DNA from: Bacillus methanolicus
GTDB taxonomy: Bacteria > Bacillota > Bacilli > Bacillales > Cytobacillaceae
DNA: 64,000 nt
Reading direction: 5' to 3'
Assembly: GCF_028888695.1 (NCBI RefSeq)
Contig: NZ_PNFF01000001.1
Coordinates: 1,187,501 to 1,251,500, forward strand
Shown here: piece after piece, positions 27,233 through 37,507 of the stretch
How positions within the stretch are numbered: the first letter of the stretch is position 1
Layout of the letters: the number at the start of each line of letters is the position of its first letter
Made by a program: the position numbers and the translations under genes
Notes under the pieces: generated by a model
The model's database searches: none
What the model saw: the letters and a program-made list of their open reading frames with translations, nothing else
Told to the model about the DNA's origin: nothing

Positions 27233-27970
27233 ATGTACGGAAATATTCATTCTATTGAAACATTTGGAACAGTTGACGGTCCGGGAGTTCGCTATGTCGT
27301 ATTTACACAAGGTTGCCTTCTCCGCTGCCAGTACTGTCATAACGCTGATACGTGGGAGATCGGTTCAGGGAAACAAATGTCTGTATTCGAAATTGTTGAA
27401 GATTTAAAGTCATATTTGCCTTTTATTGAATCAGCAGGTGGAGGAATTACCGTTAGCGGCGGAGAGCCGCTCCTTCAGATCCCCTTCCTTCTTGAGCTTT
27501 TTAAAGAATGCAAAAAACTCGGCATTCATACGGCCATTGACTCTTCTGGAGGATGTTTTTCTTCTGCACCTCTCTTTCAATCACAGCTTAAAGAGTTATT
27601 GCAGTATACAGATCTCATATTATTGGATCTTAAACAAATCGACAGAAAAAAACATCTTAAGCTTACCGGGATGACAAATGATCATATATTGGAGTTTGCT
27701 CGTTTTCTTTCCGAACAAAAAATTCCGATATGGATTCGGCACGTTCTCGTTCCCGGAATAACCGATGACCATAATGACTTAAATCGTCTCGGTGATTTTA
27801 TCGGAGAATTAACAAATGTCGAAAAAGTTGAAATTCTCCCCTACCATAAACTGGGTGTTTATAAATGGGAAGCCCTCGGGTATGAATATCCATTAAAAAA
27901 TATTGATCCTCCAAGTGATGAACAAATTAATACAGCATATCAAATACTGACCAAAAATAGAATTTCTTAA
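27233..27970 (+). CDS. pflA: Pyruvate formate-lyase activating enzyme
   Basis: Radical SAM protein that generates the glycyl radical in PflB. Cluster ligands are Cys28, Cys32 and Cys35 (GCLLRCQYCHN), with GGITVSGGEPLLQ further on. 245 residues. AAAGGAG precedes the ATG. It lies 74 bases downstream of pflB; a palindromic repeat (27998) follows and may end transcription. Confidence 0.96.
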   Translation: MYGNIHSIETFGTVDGPGVRYVVFTQGCLLRCQYCHNADTWEIGSGKQMSVFEIVEDLKSYLPFIESAGGGITVSGGEPLLQIPFLLELFKECKKLGIHTAIDSSGGCFSSAPLFQSQLKELLQYTDLILLDLKQIDRKKHLKLTGMTNDHILEFARFLSEQKIPIWIRHVLVPGITDDHNDLNRLGDFIGELTNVEKVEILPYHKLGVYKWEALGYEYPLKNIDPPSDEQINTAYQILTKNRIS

Positions 27971-27997
27971 AATACGTTAAATGTCTTCTTTACTTTA

Positions 27998-28101
27998 GGG
28001 GCTGATTCATAAGGGTCTGACTCCCTCCTAGTATGGCAATAGATAGACTGCTTTTTTAGCGTTTGTCTATATGTTGTATTGAAGGGGGCAGCCCCTTTTT
28101 T
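27998..28101. repeat. Dispersed palindromic repeat, copy C
   Basis: Begins GGGGCTGATTCATAAGGGTC and ends GGGGGCAGCCCC followed by TTTTTT, with the internal TCTATATGTTGTATTGAAG core shared with copy E. The terminal stem plus T-run could act as the pflA terminator. Confidence 0.75.
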
Positions 28102-28122
28102 AATAAATTGTAAAGTCATGTA

Positions 28123-28187
28123 TTGACAAAGTTAATTGGCTAATATTAAAGTATTATTGTAAACCAAATCGGTTTATTTGTTTACAT
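28123..28187 (+). promoter_or_regulatory. bioY promoter with BirA operator
   Basis: TTGACA at 28123-28128 is a consensus -35, with a weaker -10 around 28144-28149. TTGTAAAC (28157-28164), 15-base spacer, GTTTACAT (28180-28187) matches the BirA operator layout of Bacillus biotin genes. Biotin-loaded BirA would repress transcription. Confidence 0.8.
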
Positions 28188-28202
28188 AAAGGGGAGAAAC
28201 GA

Positions 28203-28781
28203 ATGAACAATCAACAGCGAAGACTAAGAATGATGATAATTACGGCTTTATTTGCGGCGATTATCGGGGTAATGGCACAGATTACGATTCCGCTTCCGTA
28301 CGTTCCGATCACCGGACAAACACTGGCAATCGGCCTTGCCGCAACAATTCTAGGAGCAAGATACGGAACGCTTGCAGTTATTTTATATGTAATCATCGGT
28401 GCAGCAGGGGTACCTGTATATGCTGAGATGAAAGCCGGTGTCTCAGTTCTTGTCGGTCCGACTGGAGGCTATTTATTTAGCTTTATTCCTACTACTTTCT
28501 TTATTGGATGGTTTCTTGAAAAAACATCCTTTACGATAAAAAACGCCGTAATTGCAAATATAATCGGTATGCTGATCACGTTATCAATCGGAACTGCATG
28601 GCTGAAAGTCGCTGCGGAACTTTCTTGGACAAAAGCCTTCACACTTGGATTTACTCCTTTTATAATTGTAGGAATAATCAAAGCTATCCTTGCATCATGG
28701 ATTGGAATCTTAGTCAGAAACAGGCTCATATCTGCCAACTTATTGTTAACATCAAATACAACTACAATAAAATCGGCTTAA
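28203..28781 (+). CDS. bioY: Biotin transporter BioY
   Basis: S-component of an ECF biotin uptake system; 192 residues, six hydrophobic helices. Signature parts are IPLPYVPITGQTLAIGLAA, GARYGTLAVILYVIIGAAGVPVYAE and GPTGGYLFSF. ATG with GGGGAG upstream. The gene stands alone behind a BirA operator, consistent with biotin-responsive repression. Confidence 0.95.
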   Translation: MNNQQRRLRMMIITALFAAIIGVMAQITIPLPYVPITGQTLAIGLAATILGARYGTLAVILYVIIGAAGVPVYAEMKAGVSVLVGPTGGYLFSFIPTTFFIGWFLEKTSFTIKNAVIANIIGMLITLSIGTAWLKVAAELSWTKAFTLGFTPFIIVGIIKAILASWIGILVRNRLISANLLLTSNTTTIKSA

Positions 28782-28792
28782 TTCCATTTAAT

Positions 28793-28820
28793 AGAGCATT
28801 CTTTGCGAATGCTCTTTTTT
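28793..28820 (+). terminator. Terminator of bioY
   Basis: AGAGCATTC (28793-28801) pairs with GAATGCTCT (28807-28815), then a T-run. Confidence 0.88.
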
Positions 28821-28980
28821 GTTTGTTATGAGGAAAAATATTTTTATAGATCATTTCTTTTATAGGAAACTTTCTTTATGTTTATACGTATTTCTTGTGT
28901 ACATGGAAATAGGATGCCATTGATTTATATTATTTGAGTGAATATACTCATATCATCGGCTTTTTAAATAGAGGTGAAAT

Positions 28981-29265
28981 TTGTTGTTAGAATTATTATT
29001 TAACATCTCGGACGTTTCTCAGCTTACGACTTTTTATATTAGTGTTTTTCTGGGTCTTTCGATTCAATATTTTTTCTTTTTGTCCGTTGATGTTCCTATT
29101 GATTCTATTATTGACCGCATAGACATCAAATCACAAACATGCATCACATCCTATATAGCTAAAAGCCGGATAATTACAAATTTACTTTTAACGTGGATTG
29201 TAAAATATATTCGAAAGAAAGAATCTGCCGATGATGAAGGTGATCATTTTATTTTCTCTTATTAA
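28981..29265 (+). CDS. Small membrane protein of unknown function
   Basis: 94 residues. An N-terminal hydrophobic stretch (TTFYISVFLGLSIQYFFFLS) could be one transmembrane helix, followed by an amphipathic IDSIIDRIDIKSQT segment and a charged tail. TTG start after GAGGTG with short spacing. It ends 22 bases before the yidC homologue, so the two may be cotranscribed. No family recognised. Confidence 0.5.
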   Translation: MLLELLFNISDVSQLTTFYISVFLGLSIQYFFFLSVDVPIDSIIDRIDIKSQTCITSYIAKSRIITNLLLTWIVKYIRKKESADDEGDHFIFSY

Positions 29266-29287
29266 TAAAAAAATAGGAGGAAATAAA

Positions 29288-30061
29288 ATGAAAAATAACC
29301 GTATATTGCTATCGCTTATTATCTTATTCATCAGTACTGGATTGCTTACTGCTTGCCAGGCTTCCGGAGCAAACGATAAAGGATTTTTTCATACGATGTT
29401 TGTTGAACCTTTCGCTCAGGCCATTCATTATGTTGCAGGCCTTTTCGGGGGTAATTTCGGATTGTCAATTATTGTAATTACAATTTTCATTCGATTAATT
29501 TTAATGCCCTTCCTGTTAAAACAATATAAAAGCCAGTTGGCAATGAAAGAAAAAATGGAATTGCTAAAACCGGAGTTGGATGAAATTCAAAAGAAATTAA
29601 AAAGCGCAAAGAAACCTGAGGAACAACAAAAATTGCAGCAAGAGATGTTTAGCTTATATCGAAAACACGGAGTTAATCCACTATCGGTAGGTTGCCTCCC
29701 CGCTATTATTCAAATGCCGATTTTACTTGGGTTTTATTATGCGATTCGAAGTTCTGAAGAGATTGCAACCCATTCATTTTTGTGGTTTAATCTTGGACAT
29801 CCTGATCTATTTATTACCGCTGCAGCAGGAATCGTCTATTATTTGCAGTTCAAAGTTTCCCAATCGAATCTGCCTGCTGACCAGCAGAATCAAATGAAAT
29901 TTTTCGGATTACTTTCTCCGATTATGATTGTATTTGTCTCAATAAAAGCTCCTGCAGCATTGCCGCTTTACTGGACAGTCGGAGGACTGTTTTTAATCCT
30001 TCAGACGATCGTTGCCAGAAAATTGTATTCAACTGAAAAGCGTCATGAACAATCCAATTGA
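29288..30061 (+). CDS. YidC/Oxa1-family membrane protein insertase (YqjG/SpoIIIJ type)
   Basis: Lipoprotein insertase for membrane proteins. Signal sequence with lipobox LLTAC (Cys23), then the conserved hydrophobic domain with IFIRLILMPFLLKQYKSQ (the Arg of the substrate groove), a charged coiled-coil loop, and NPLSVGCLPAIIQMPILLGFY. 257 residues, as in B. subtilis YqjG and SpoIIIJ; which paralogue cannot be decided. Start ATG 29288 with AGGAGG. Confidence 0.92.
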   Translation: MKNNRILLSLIILFISTGLLTACQASGANDKGFFHTMFVEPFAQAIHYVAGLFGGNFGLSIIVITIFIRLILMPFLLKQYKSQLAMKEKMELLKPELDEIQKKLKSAKKPEEQQKLQQEMFSLYRKHGVNPLSVGCLPAIIQMPILLGFYYAIRSSEEIATHSFLWFNLGHPDLFITAAAGIVYYLQFKVSQSNLPADQQNQMKFFGLLSPIMIVFVSIKAPAALPLYWTVGGLFLILQTIVARKLYSTEKRHEQSN

Positions 30062-30073
30062 TTGAAACAAATC

Positions 30074-30110
30074 AAGCCTGTTAGAGTTCGTTCTAACAGG
30101 CTTCTATTTT
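30074..30110 (+). terminator. Terminator after the YidC-type gene
   Basis: AAGCCTGTTAGA (30074-30085) pairs perfectly with TCTAACAGGCTT (30092-30103), followed by CTATTTT. Confidence 0.88.
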
Positions 30111-30114
30111 ATGC

Positions 30115-30468
30115 TCACAATCTTCCTAATAGTAAACCAAGAAAGCCGGCTGTTATGCCGCCAATGTATGTAATTGCTAAATAAAAAACGGCTTTGATGG
30201 TTTCTTTTTGTTCAAATAGCTGAAGTATTTCTGATTTCAGTGTTGAAAAGGTCGTAAAAGCTCCCATAAATCCAATTCCAAAAAGTGCGTATACGGCTCC
30301 CCCAATATTTTTTCCTATGAGAATACCAAGCAAAAACGAGCCGAGCAAATTAACTGTTAATGTTCCAAAGGGAATTTTGGATTTATGGCCATTCCATTTC
30401 CTTGAAATGACGTATCGGGATACTGCCCCAAAAAAACCGCCGAGAGCAACAAGTAAAATATTCTTCAT
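30115..30468 (-). CDS. crcB: Fluoride channel subunit CrcB/FluC (1)
   Basis: 117-residue four-helix fluoride exporter subunit with the family blocks GGFFGAVSRYVIS, PFGTLTVNLLGSFLLG and GFMGAFTTFSTL. Start ATG 30468 overlaps the stop of the upstream crcB paralogue (ATGA). Two non-identical, coupled crcB genes suggest a paired (possibly heteromeric) channel, as in other Bacillus. Confidence 0.93.
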   Translation of the reverse strand: MKNILLVALGGFFGAVSRYVISRKWNGHKSKIPFGTLTVNLLGSFLLGILIGKNIGGAVYALFGIGFMGAFTTFSTLKSEILQLFEQKETIKAVFYLAITYIGGITAGFLGLLLGRL

Positions 30469-30860
30469 AAACTTTCTATCTCCGTATATGTTGCTTTTTG
30501 AGCGATGAAAGACCCCAGCCATGCAAAAAAAAGGCCCCCAATAAAACTTGCGATTACATATATTAATGCGAGAAACATGCTGTTTTGCTCAACAAGCTGT
30601 ATGGTTTCTAAACTAAATGTTGAAAATGTTGTAAATGAACCGATGATTCCTGTTCCGATACCGCTTACAATGTACGGAGGAAGTTTACGGGCTACATACA
30701 TATTTTTAGTCAGCCACCCAAGTGCGAATGCACCTAATAAATTAGCAAGCAATGTACCGATAGGAAAACCTTTTCCCCATAGTGATAAAGCAGCAACGGA
30801 AAGGAAGTATCGAAGCAGACTTCCAATGATTCCTCCAAGACCGACCGTTACATATGACAA
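30465..30860 (-). CDS. crcB: Fluoride channel subunit CrcB/FluC (2)
   Basis: 131 residues with GGIIGSLLRYFLS, PIGTLLANLLGAFALG and GIIGSFTTFSTFSLE. First gene of the crcB pair. Start ATG 30860 with AAGGTGG upstream. No convincing fluoride riboswitch was found in the 90 bases between this gene and the repeat at 30954. Confidence 0.93.
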   Translation of the reverse strand: MSYVTVGLGGIIGSLLRYFLSVAALSLWGKGFPIGTLLANLLGAFALGWLTKNMYVARKLPPYIVSGIGTGIIGSFTTFSTFSLETIQLVEQNSMFLALIYVIASFIGGLFFAWLGSFIAQKATYTEIESL

Positions 30861-30953
30861 TAAACCACCTTCTTATATACATAACTAGATTTTATCTCTA
30901 ATTTTTCTTTGAAGTCTGAGAAGTATTATGGTCTCATCGGCGGTGCCAAAAGA

Positions 30954-31075
30954 AAGGCTGACTCATATGTAAAAAGGTCAGACCCCTCCAATACATCATA
31001 GAGACCAATTCCGAAAAATCTACTCTATGTATTGTTATTGCCGGAGGGAATCATACCATCATGAGTCAGCCCCTT
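30954..31075. repeat. Dispersed palindromic repeat, copy B
   Basis: About 122 bp, AAGGCTGACTCATATG... to ...CATGAGTCAGCCCCTT. Shares ACCCCTCCAATACATCAT and the CTCTATGTATTGTTATTGCCGGAGGGA core with copy A. It lies between crcB and a DUF6501-like gene. Confidence 0.82.
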
Positions 31076-31085
31076 TTAGAAGTTG

Positions 31086-31289
31086 TTATGCGTCGACAAA
31101 ATAGTCTTTATAATAGCCGCCAACTTTTCCTGAATTATCGATGATAAAATAAAATTCTTCGGTTTCATTTTTAACTTCGTAAACTTTTCCAGGTGTTAAG
31201 ACACGGTTAACAATGTATTTTTTCGCATCGGTATGAACACATTTTATTTTTTTCACTGTATCTCTGTCTTGCCATGTTTGATGTATCAT
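31086..31289 (-). CDS. DUF6501-like small protein
   Basis: 67 residues starting MIHQTWQDRDTVKKIKCVHT, with NRVLTPGKVYEVKNETEEF and IDNSGKVGGYY. A conserved Bacillus small protein of unknown function; the DUF6501 label is from memory. ATG 31289 is 8 bases after GAAGGAG; the GTG at 31298 overlaps that site. Confidence 0.65.
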   Translation of the reverse strand: MIHQTWQDRDTVKKIKCVHTDAKKYIVNRVLTPGKVYEVKNETEEFYFIIDNSGKVGGYYKDYFVDA

Positions 31290-31456
31290 TTTTGCCACTC
31301 CTTCAATGAATATCTTCTTCTAAGTATAATGAAAGGGATTGGAATATCGCAATAGTGCCAGATTGATTTATAAAAAATATGCTTGCATGTAAGCATGTCC
31401 CCGCCCTTTTGTAAGCCGGTTCCAGATCTGAAAAACTAATTGTGGGGTCAGCCCCT

Positions 31457-31861
31457 TTATTCTGAGCGTAAAATTTTCACATAAAATGTTCGTGTACGCG
31501 GCCCATCAAATTCACAAAAATAAATTCCTTGCCATATTCCTAATAACAGCTTTCCGTTTGAAATTATGATCTGCTGGGAAGTACCGACTGTACTGGCTTT
31601 CATATGGGCTGCAGTGTTTCCTTCCATATGCCGGTCCAAAGAATGGTGCCAAGGGTAAATTTCATCAAACCGGCGAATCATGTCGCGTTTTACATCCGGG
31701 TCCGCATTTTCATTAATGGTAATACCGGCCGTAGTATGAGGGCAATAGACGATTGCCACACCTTCCTTGATTCCGAATTCTTTTACTGCTTTTTCCACTT
31801 CAGCCGTGACCTCATAAAATTCATCGCGTTTATTTGTACGAATCGAAAATTTTTTCAACAT
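31457..31861 (-). CDS. YjbQ-family (UPF0047) protein
   Basis: 134 residues with the family signature [14 protein letters not shown] and [30 protein letters not shown]. Some members show thiamine-phosphate-synthase-like activity; the true role is unclear. ATG 31861 follows AAGGAGG; the frame runs further upstream without a site. Follows the VOC gene closely on the same strand. Confidence 0.88.
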   Translation of the reverse strand: MLKKFSIRTNKRDEFYEVTAEVEKAVKEFGIKEGVAIVYCPHTTAGITINENADPDVKRDMIRRFDEIYPWHHSLDRHMEGNTAAHMKASTVGTSQQIIISNGKLLLGIWQGIYFCEFDGPRTRTFYVKILRSE

Positions 31862-31874
31862 AGAAAAAACCTCC

Positions 31875-32663
31875 TTACTGATATCGGGTTCCAAACAGCT
31901 CAAAACCCTGTTTTTGAAGTTTTGGTTCGAATGTTACTAAAAAAGGTCTTTCTCCGCGTTGGTGCAAAACTTTATAGAGATCGCTTTCTTTAGTTGCAGG
32001 CTGTACAAAAACAACTTCTAATTCTCCGACTTGGACACTTGCAGTTTTATCTTCTGAATCTGTAATATCAAGTATCGGAACATCAAAAAGTTTTGACCAT
32101 TCTTTCGCTGCTTTTTCAGCATTATGTACAGTGTAGGTTACGGATTTAATGGAACGATTTTCCTGATCCTCAGTTATCATTCGCAGTTTTTTTAAATCAT
32201 GTAACCGTTCTTCATCTGTTTGCTCCCATTCAATGAAAAAAGGAAATGGCATAAAAGTTTTCTCAAGTATAAAAAGCATTTTCCAACGAATAACTGATCC
32301 ATCCTCCCTCTTACGGCTGCCATCAAAAATATCGGAAGTATTAAAGCCTCTTTTTCTAATCGTGGATTGTAAAACAGAAATATTATCTGTCCGCAGACAA
32401 ATTTGCCCCACCCCTTCACCTTTCCCGATGTCATTTATTAGCTGTTGAACAAGGGGATTATCCGCTTCGTTCGCTTTTTGCCGATCTTCTATCGCCAGAA
32501 ATTCTACATATGACAATCCGTTATAAAAAAGGCTGTTATGTGTGCCCCAATGTTCATGTCGACCGCCCATCACGGCATGATATCCATGATTTTTTAATAG
32601 CTTTACAGCTTCCAGCGGATGCCTGTTAAGAAAATGAACAACGTGGTCAAGTTCAAGTTTCAT
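31875..32663 (-). CDS. VOC/glyoxalase-like domain protein
   Basis: 262 residues with a glyoxalase_3-type opening ([21 protein letters not shown]) and [17 protein letters not shown], which holds His residues of a likely metal site. A second VOC-like half begins near [19 protein letters not shown]. The substrate is unknown. Start ATG 32663 after GGAGGG. It is 13 bases ahead of the yjbQ-like gene. Confidence 0.8.
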   Translation of the reverse strand: MKLELDHVVHFLNRHPLEAVKLLKNHGYHAVMGGRHEHWGTHNSLFYNGLSYVEFLAIEDRQKANEADNPLVQQLINDIGKGEGVGQICLRTDNISVLQSTIRKRGFNTSDIFDGSRKREDGSVIRWKMLFILEKTFMPFPFFIEWEQTDEERLHDLKKLRMITEDQENRSIKSVTYTVHNAEKAAKEWSKLFDVPILDITDSEDKTASVQVGELEVVFVQPATKESDLYKVLHQRGERPFLVTFEPKLQKQGFELFGTRYQ

Positions 32664-32862
32664 TTTGATCCCTCCAAATTCCTTTATCATTACTTTCATT
32701 ATAATTGCTTCTTGTAAATTCTAATAAATAATCTTTTTTACAAAGGAAATTAATTTTTTAAAATATTTTGAAAATGGGTTTTCAAAACCTTAAAAAACGT
32801 TTACAATAAATTAATAATTGAATATTATTAATATCCATTCACTTTCCGAGGAGGAATGCAAA

Positions 32863-33000
32863 ATGAAAATTATGAGTAATGAATTGTTGATTGTCTCGTA
32901 TCGTGATGCACTGAAGTCGGATAAGGATAAGGAATGGGCAAAGATTTTAAAAGATGAAATTAAAAGACGCGGATTAAACCCTTTTAAGAAACAACGATGA
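32863..33000 (+). CDS. sda: Sporulation inhibitor Sda
   Basis: 45 residues: NELLIVSYRDALKSDKDKEW and LKDEIKRRGL fit the two-helix hairpin Sda, which blocks the KinA sporulation kinase when replication is perturbed. ATG 32863 follows GGAGGA. In B. subtilis sda is controlled by DnaA, but no clear TTATNCACA box is seen in the short upstream region. Confidence 0.82.
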   Translation: MKIMSNELLIVSYRDALKSDKDKEWAKILKDEIKRRGLNPFKKQR

Positions 33001-33008
33001 AAAAATTC

Positions 33009-33042
33009 AGAGCGGTTAGCATTTGCTGAACCGCTCTAATTT
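33009..33042 (+). terminator. Terminator between sda and odhB
   Basis: AGAGCGGTT (33009-33017) pairs with AACCGCTCT (33029-33037) followed by AATTTATTTT; convergent genes may share it. Confidence 0.82.
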
Positions 33043-33055
33043 ATTTTGGTTTTTA

Positions 33056-34336
33056 TTACCCTTCTAATAGAAGTGATTCCGGATCCTCGATCAGTTCTTT
33101 TACTTTAGCAAGGAACGTAACAGCTTCTTTTCCGTCCACAATGCGATGGTCATATGATAATGCAATGTACATCATTGGACGGTTCTCAATGCGTTCCTCA
33201 TCAATTGCTACCGGACGGAGCTGTATTTTATGCATTCCTAAAATTCCAACTTGCGGACCATTCAAAATTGGTGTAGACAGCAATGATCCAAACACGCCGC
33301 CGTTTGTAATTGTAAATGTTCCGCCTTGAAGATCTTTTAATGTCAATTTGTTTGTTCTTGCTTTTTCAGCTAGTTCCAGAATATCAGATTCAATCTCCGC
33401 AAAATTTTTACGGTCTGCATCCCTTACAACCGGTACAACTAATCCTTCCGGAGCCGCGACGGCTATTCCGATGTCATAATACTTCTTAAGAAGGATTTCA
33501 TCACCTTGAATTTCAGCATTTAAATAAGGCTGTTTCTTTAAAGCAGCGACAACCGCTTTTGTAAAAAATGACATAAAGCCTAAGCGTACATCATGTTCTT
33601 CGAAAAATTTATCCTTACGGCGTTTCCTTAAGTTTATAACTGCGGTCATGTCAACTTCATTAAAGGTTGTAAGCATGGCTGCTGTTTGCTGGACTTCGAC
33701 AAGGCGATTGGCAATTGTTTGACGGCGCCTCGACATGCGAATCCGTTCTACCGGTTTGCCGGTTTCTGCATGATGTGTGGCCGGCTGTTCAAATGTTTGC
33801 GGTTGCGGCTGTTCAACGCTGTTTATTCCCGGGTTCGAATGAAAGAATTCTACATCTTGTTTTCTTATTCTTCCAAGTGGATCAATTGTAGGTACACTGC
33901 TTAAATCAATTCCTTTCTCCCTTGCCAATTTTCGGGCGGCAGGGGAAGCGATTGGCCTGTCTTTCTTTTCTTGCATTTCAGGCTCTGCCGGATTGCTTTC
34001 TGCCTGCTGTTTTTCCTGTACAGGAGTGGCAAACTGCTTTTCAACTAGTGCTTGTTCATTTACTTGTTGCCGCTCTTGCAATGCTGGTTGTGAAGCTTTT
34101 TCATTCACATCGACAACAGCAATTGTTTCACCGACTTTTACGGTATCTCCTTCTTTTGCTCGTAGCTCTTTCAAGACACCTTCATAATCAGAAATTATTT
34201 CAATGTTCACTTTGTCTGTTTCAAGTTCTACAATATACTCGCCCTTATTTACAAAATCACCGGGTCTTTTCAGCCATTGCGCGATTGTACCTTCCGTTAT
34301 TGATTCTGCTAATTCTGGAACCTTGATTTCTGCCAC
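33056..34336 (-). CDS. odhB: 2-oxoglutarate dehydrogenase E2 (dihydrolipoyl succinyltransferase)
   Basis: E2 core of the 2-oxoglutarate dehydrogenase complex in the TCA cycle. Lipoyl domain with Lys42 in ETDKVNI, a linker rich in Gln/Glu/Pro, a peripheral-subunit-binding domain ([19 protein letters not shown]), and the catalytic domain with [12 protein letters not shown]. 426 residues. GTG start one base after the odhA stop; GGGGG within the odhA end serves as its ribosome binding site. Confidence 0.96.
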   Translation of the reverse strand: MAEIKVPELAESITEGTIAQWLKRPGDFVNKGEYIVELETDKVNIEIISDYEGVLKELRAKEGDTVKVGETIAVVDVNEKASQPALQERQQVNEQALVEKQFATPVQEKQQAESNPAEPEMQEKKDRPIASPAARKLAREKGIDLSSVPTIDPLGRIRKQDVEFFHSNPGINSVEQPQPQTFEQPATHHAETGKPVERIRMSRRRQTIANRLVEVQQTAAMLTTFNEVDMTAVINLRKRRKDKFFEEHDVRLGFMSFFTKAVVAALKKQPYLNAEIQGDEILLKKYYDIGIAVAAPEGLVVPVVRDADRKNFAEIESDILELAEKARTNKLTLKDLQGGTFTITNGGVFGSLLSTPILNGPQVGILGMHKIQLRPVAIDEERIENRPMMYIALSYDHRIVDGKEAVTFLAKVKELIEDPESLLLEG

Positions 34337-34337
34337 C

Positions 34338-37193
34338 TTAAAAACCCCCTAGTTCTTTCCTGGTTAGTGCTTCATTTATAATTCGTGCTTGTTCAAGTTT
34401 ATGGACATATGGATCTCCCTCAGCCGGACTTGAACGTCGACGACGGCCAATATAAGAAACTTCTGCCCCGAGAGGCGCAATTTCTTTAATGAGTGGTTCA
34501 ACAAAGCTCCATGCGCCCATGTTTTTCGGTTCCTCCTGAACCCAAATGATTTCCTTTACGTTTGGATAACGGCCGAATAATTTTTTCAGCTGCTGAATAG
34601 GAAACGGATAAATTTCCTCCACCCTAATAATATGAAGCCATTCCTTTTTTTCAGCTGATTTCAATTTTTCAGCAAGATCAATGCAGATTTTTCCGCTGCA
34701 TAACAGGATCCGCTCTACTTTTTCCGTTTCCATGCCAAGACCATTTTGTTCAATCAACGATTTAAATTCACCTTCACTGAGTTCGTTGCCGCTTGATGCA
34801 ACGAGCGGGTTTCGCAAAAGACTTTTCGGTGTCATAATGACGAGCGGGCGTACTTCCTCTTTTTGTAAAATGGCTGCTTGCCTTCTTAAAATATGAAAAT
34901 ATTGGGCAGCTGTTGTTAAGTTGGCAACTGTCCAGTTATTTTCGGCGGCCAGTGTCAAGAAACGTTCCAGCCGAGCGCTGGAATGTTCGGGTCCCTGGCC
35001 TTCATAACCGTGCGGCAGAAGCATAACTAATCCTGATTTTTGTCCCCATTTCGCCCGGCTTGCTGAAATAAATTGGTCAAACATCACTTGGGCTGCATTC
35101 GCAAAATCACCGTACTGCGCTTCCCAGATTACAAGGGTTTCAGGTGCAAATACATTGTAGCCATATTCAAACCCTACAACCGCAGCCTCAGAAAGAGGGC
35201 TATTGTGTACGGAAAAGGATGCTTTTGCGGTTGACAATTGATGCAGTGGCAAATAGACTTTTCCGTTTTCACTATCATGCAGAACAAGGTGGCGATGGGC
35301 AAATGTACCCCGTTCAGAATCTTGGCCTGTCATCCGGACAGGTGTGCCGTCAGAAATGATTGATGCAAAAGCAAGTGTTTCGGCTAATGCCCAATCAATT
35401 TTTCCATTTTCATCGAAAGCGTCAATTCTTCGTTTTAAAATTTTCGCTAATTTTCCAAAGACGTTAAAGTCTTCAGGCCATTTTAATAATTCTTCATTTA
35501 TTTGTTTTAATAGATCGTATGGAACTCCCGTATTTATTTTAGGCAAATCTTTTTCGACAGTTACCGGTGGTTCTGTTTCTCTTAAATCATGGTGTAGTTT
35601 TTCTTTAGGAACTTTTTCATAAGCTTTTTGGAGGCGTTCATAAACATCCTCGGCAAACTGTTTCATGTCTTCTTCAGAAATCATACCTTCCGCAATCAAA
35701 CGTTTTCCATATAATTCTTTAACGGTTGGATGATGGTGAATCTTTTTATACATCAGCGGATTGGTTGTCATTGGCTCGTCCATTTCATTGTGGCCAAACC
35801 GCCGGTATCCAATTAAATCAATTAAAATGTCTTTGTTGAATATCGTGCGGTATTCGATCGCAAGCAAAGCAGCCGCAAGAACTGCTTCCGGATCATCTGC
35901 ATTCACATGCAATATTGGAATCTCATATCCTTTCGCTAAGTCGCTGGCATATCTTGTCGAACGCGAATCAGCGGATTCAGTCGTAAACCCGATCGTATTA
36001 TTTGCGATAATGTGGATTGTGCCGCCTGTTTGATAACCTTTTAATCGGCTAAGGTTTAAAGTCTCCGCAACAATACCCTGCCCGGGAAATGCAGCATCTC
36101 CGTGAATTAAAATCGACAATGCTGATGTTGGAGTATGTTCAGGAAATCCTTTTTTCGTGCGTTTTTCTTGCGCTGCGCGGGTAAATCCTTCAACAACAGC
36201 TCCGACAAATTCAAGATGGCTCGGGTTGTTTGCAAGCGTAAATCTAGCTTTTATGGTATTTTCTTCTTTAATTTGCCGATCAAGTCCAAGGTGATACTTA
36301 ACATCCCCTGTCCAGCCGTAGTTGATCCCGATTGAGCCTTCAGATGGCACTAATTCTTTGTTCGGAGCATGCTGGAACTCGGCGAAAATCATTTCGTATG
36401 GTTTCCCCAGAACATGCGCCAGGACATTCAATCTCCCGCGGTGCGCCATACCGATATTTATCGTTTTTGCTCCTTCTTTAACTGCTTCTGAAATTAGTTC
36501 ATCAAGGAGCGGAACCATCGAATCAAGACCTTCAATTGAAAAACGCTTTTGTCCTGCGAACGTCCGGTGGAGAAATTTTTCAAATTCTTCTACTTGAATC
36601 AGTCTTTTTAAAACTGAAATGCGTTTTTCCTTTTTAAAAGCAGGGAGGATTCCTCCTGTTTCAATTTTTTGGCGGAGCCATTTTTTTTCTTCAAGATTTG
36701 CTACGTGATGATATTCAAATGCAATTGAACCAGTGTAAACTTTTTTCAAATAGTTAATCGCTTCAAAGCCATTTCGAATTTCTTCCGGTGCATCAGGACA
36801 GATCATGCTTGCGGGAATTGTTAATAAGTCTTGTTCGCTTAAACCGTAATTAGCAGGATCGACAATCTCGTTATTTTGTACATGGTCATTTAATGGATAA
36901 ATATTTGCAGCCAAATGACCATATGACCGGATCCGATCGGCTAAGCGAATGGCCGAAAGCACTTTCTCCATATCCGGCAAGGAAGGCGGTGCGCTTATTT
37001 CCTCGGTATAGATTGTTTGCGGTTCCACTTTTGCAGAAACTGGCGGACCCCATTGCTCGAAATATGCTCTCATTTCCGGATCTACTAATTCCGGATCCTC
37101 TAAATATTTTTCATAAAGATCAATAACATAGCCAAGGTTTGGTCCATGGAACCCATACCATGCAGGGTCATGACCGGTTGATGGCTTTTTCAT
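34338..37193 (-). CDS. odhA: 2-oxoglutarate dehydrogenase E1
   Basis: Thiamine-diphosphate E1 component that decarboxylates 2-oxoglutarate and succinylates the E2 lipoyl group. 951 residues with [41 protein letters not shown] and [22 protein letters not shown] after GTGGGGGT. First gene of odhAB, preceded by a 310-base gap with a cre-like palindrome. Confidence 0.97.
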   Translation of the reverse strand: MKKPSTGHDPAWYGFHGPNLGYVIDLYEKYLEDPELVDPEMRAYFEQWGPPVSAKVEPQTIYTEEISAPPSLPDMEKVLSAIRLADRIRSYGHLAANIYPLNDHVQNNEIVDPANYGLSEQDLLTIPASMICPDAPEEIRNGFEAINYLKKVYTGSIAFEYHHVANLEEKKWLRQKIETGGILPAFKKEKRISVLKRLIQVEEFEKFLHRTFAGQKRFSIEGLDSMVPLLDELISEAVKEGAKTINIGMAHRGRLNVLAHVLGKPYEMIFAEFQHAPNKELVPSEGSIGINYGWTGDVKYHLGLDRQIKEENTIKARFTLANNPSHLEFVGAVVEGFTRAAQEKRTKKGFPEHTPTSALSILIHGDAAFPGQGIVAETLNLSRLKGYQTGGTIHIIANNTIGFTTESADSRSTRYASDLAKGYEIPILHVNADDPEAVLAAALLAIEYRTIFNKDILIDLIGYRRFGHNEMDEPMTTNPLMYKKIHHHPTVKELYGKRLIAEGMISEEDMKQFAEDVYERLQKAYEKVPKEKLHHDLRETEPPVTVEKDLPKINTGVPYDLLKQINEELLKWPEDFNVFGKLAKILKRRIDAFDENGKIDWALAETLAFASIISDGTPVRMTGQDSERGTFAHRHLVLHDSENGKVYLPLHQLSTAKASFSVHNSPLSEAAVVGFEYGYNVFAPETLVIWEAQYGDFANAAQVMFDQFISASRAKWGQKSGLVMLLPHGYEGQGPEHSSARLERFLTLAAENNWTVANLTTAAQYFHILRRQAAILQKEEVRPLVIMTPKSLLRNPLVASSGNELSEGEFKSLIEQNGLGMETEKVERILLCSGKICIDLAEKLKSAEKKEWLHIIRVEEIYPFPIQQLKKLFGRYPNVKEIIWVQEEPKNMGAWSFVEPLIKEIAPLGAEVSYIGRRRRSSPAEGDPYVHKLEQARIINEALTRKELGGF

Positions 37194-37487
37194 GGCAAAA
37201 TTACCCCCACTTGTTTTTTAAAACCAAATTTGACCGTTTTATAATCCTCTTTATATCCTTTCCCCTAATGAAGTAACATTTTAATTTACAAAATAATTTT
37301 ATTTTTCAAAGGATAAAACGTTTTCAATCTAATTCTATCACGAAAAAGCCTGTTCTACAAAGAATTTAACCTGAACATAGTGAGGATTTTATATTTTCAG
37401 AACTCTTTATTTATTTATATTAAAAAAATAATTAAAGGGATCATCCTTTATCACGTTAAAGAGATAAGAAACTGCCCCCAAAATGAA
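37194..37487. other. Upstream region of odhAB
   Basis: AT-rich promoter region. Apart from the cre-like site at 37313-37326 no gene or clear structure was seen. Confidence 0.5.
37313..37326. promoter_or_regulatory. Possible cre (CcpA) site upstream of odhA
   Basis: ATAAAACGTTTTCA matches the right half of the cre consensus TGWAANCGNTNWCA and carries a central AAAACGTTTT palindrome, with two mismatches on the left. Glucose repression of odhAB is known in B. subtilis; whether this site is used is an inference. Confidence 0.35.
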
Positions 37488-37507
37488 AAGCCGGGATAAC
37501 CCGGCTT
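37488..37507 (-). terminator. Terminator overlapping the CxxC protein gene end
   Basis: AAGCCGGG and CCCGGCTT form an 8-bp stem around ATAA at the stop codon of the gene at 37506, with TTTTCATTTT following on the minus strand. Confidence 0.75.

Noticed and set aside
30861-30953. Fluoride riboswitch upstream of crcB
   Set aside because: A GCCGATGAGACC word recalls part of the motif, but the paired strands and the pseudoknot partner could not be found.
31380-31460. Another copy of the dispersed palindrome
   Set aside because: Only GGGGTCAGCCCC resembles one end; the arms and core do not match.
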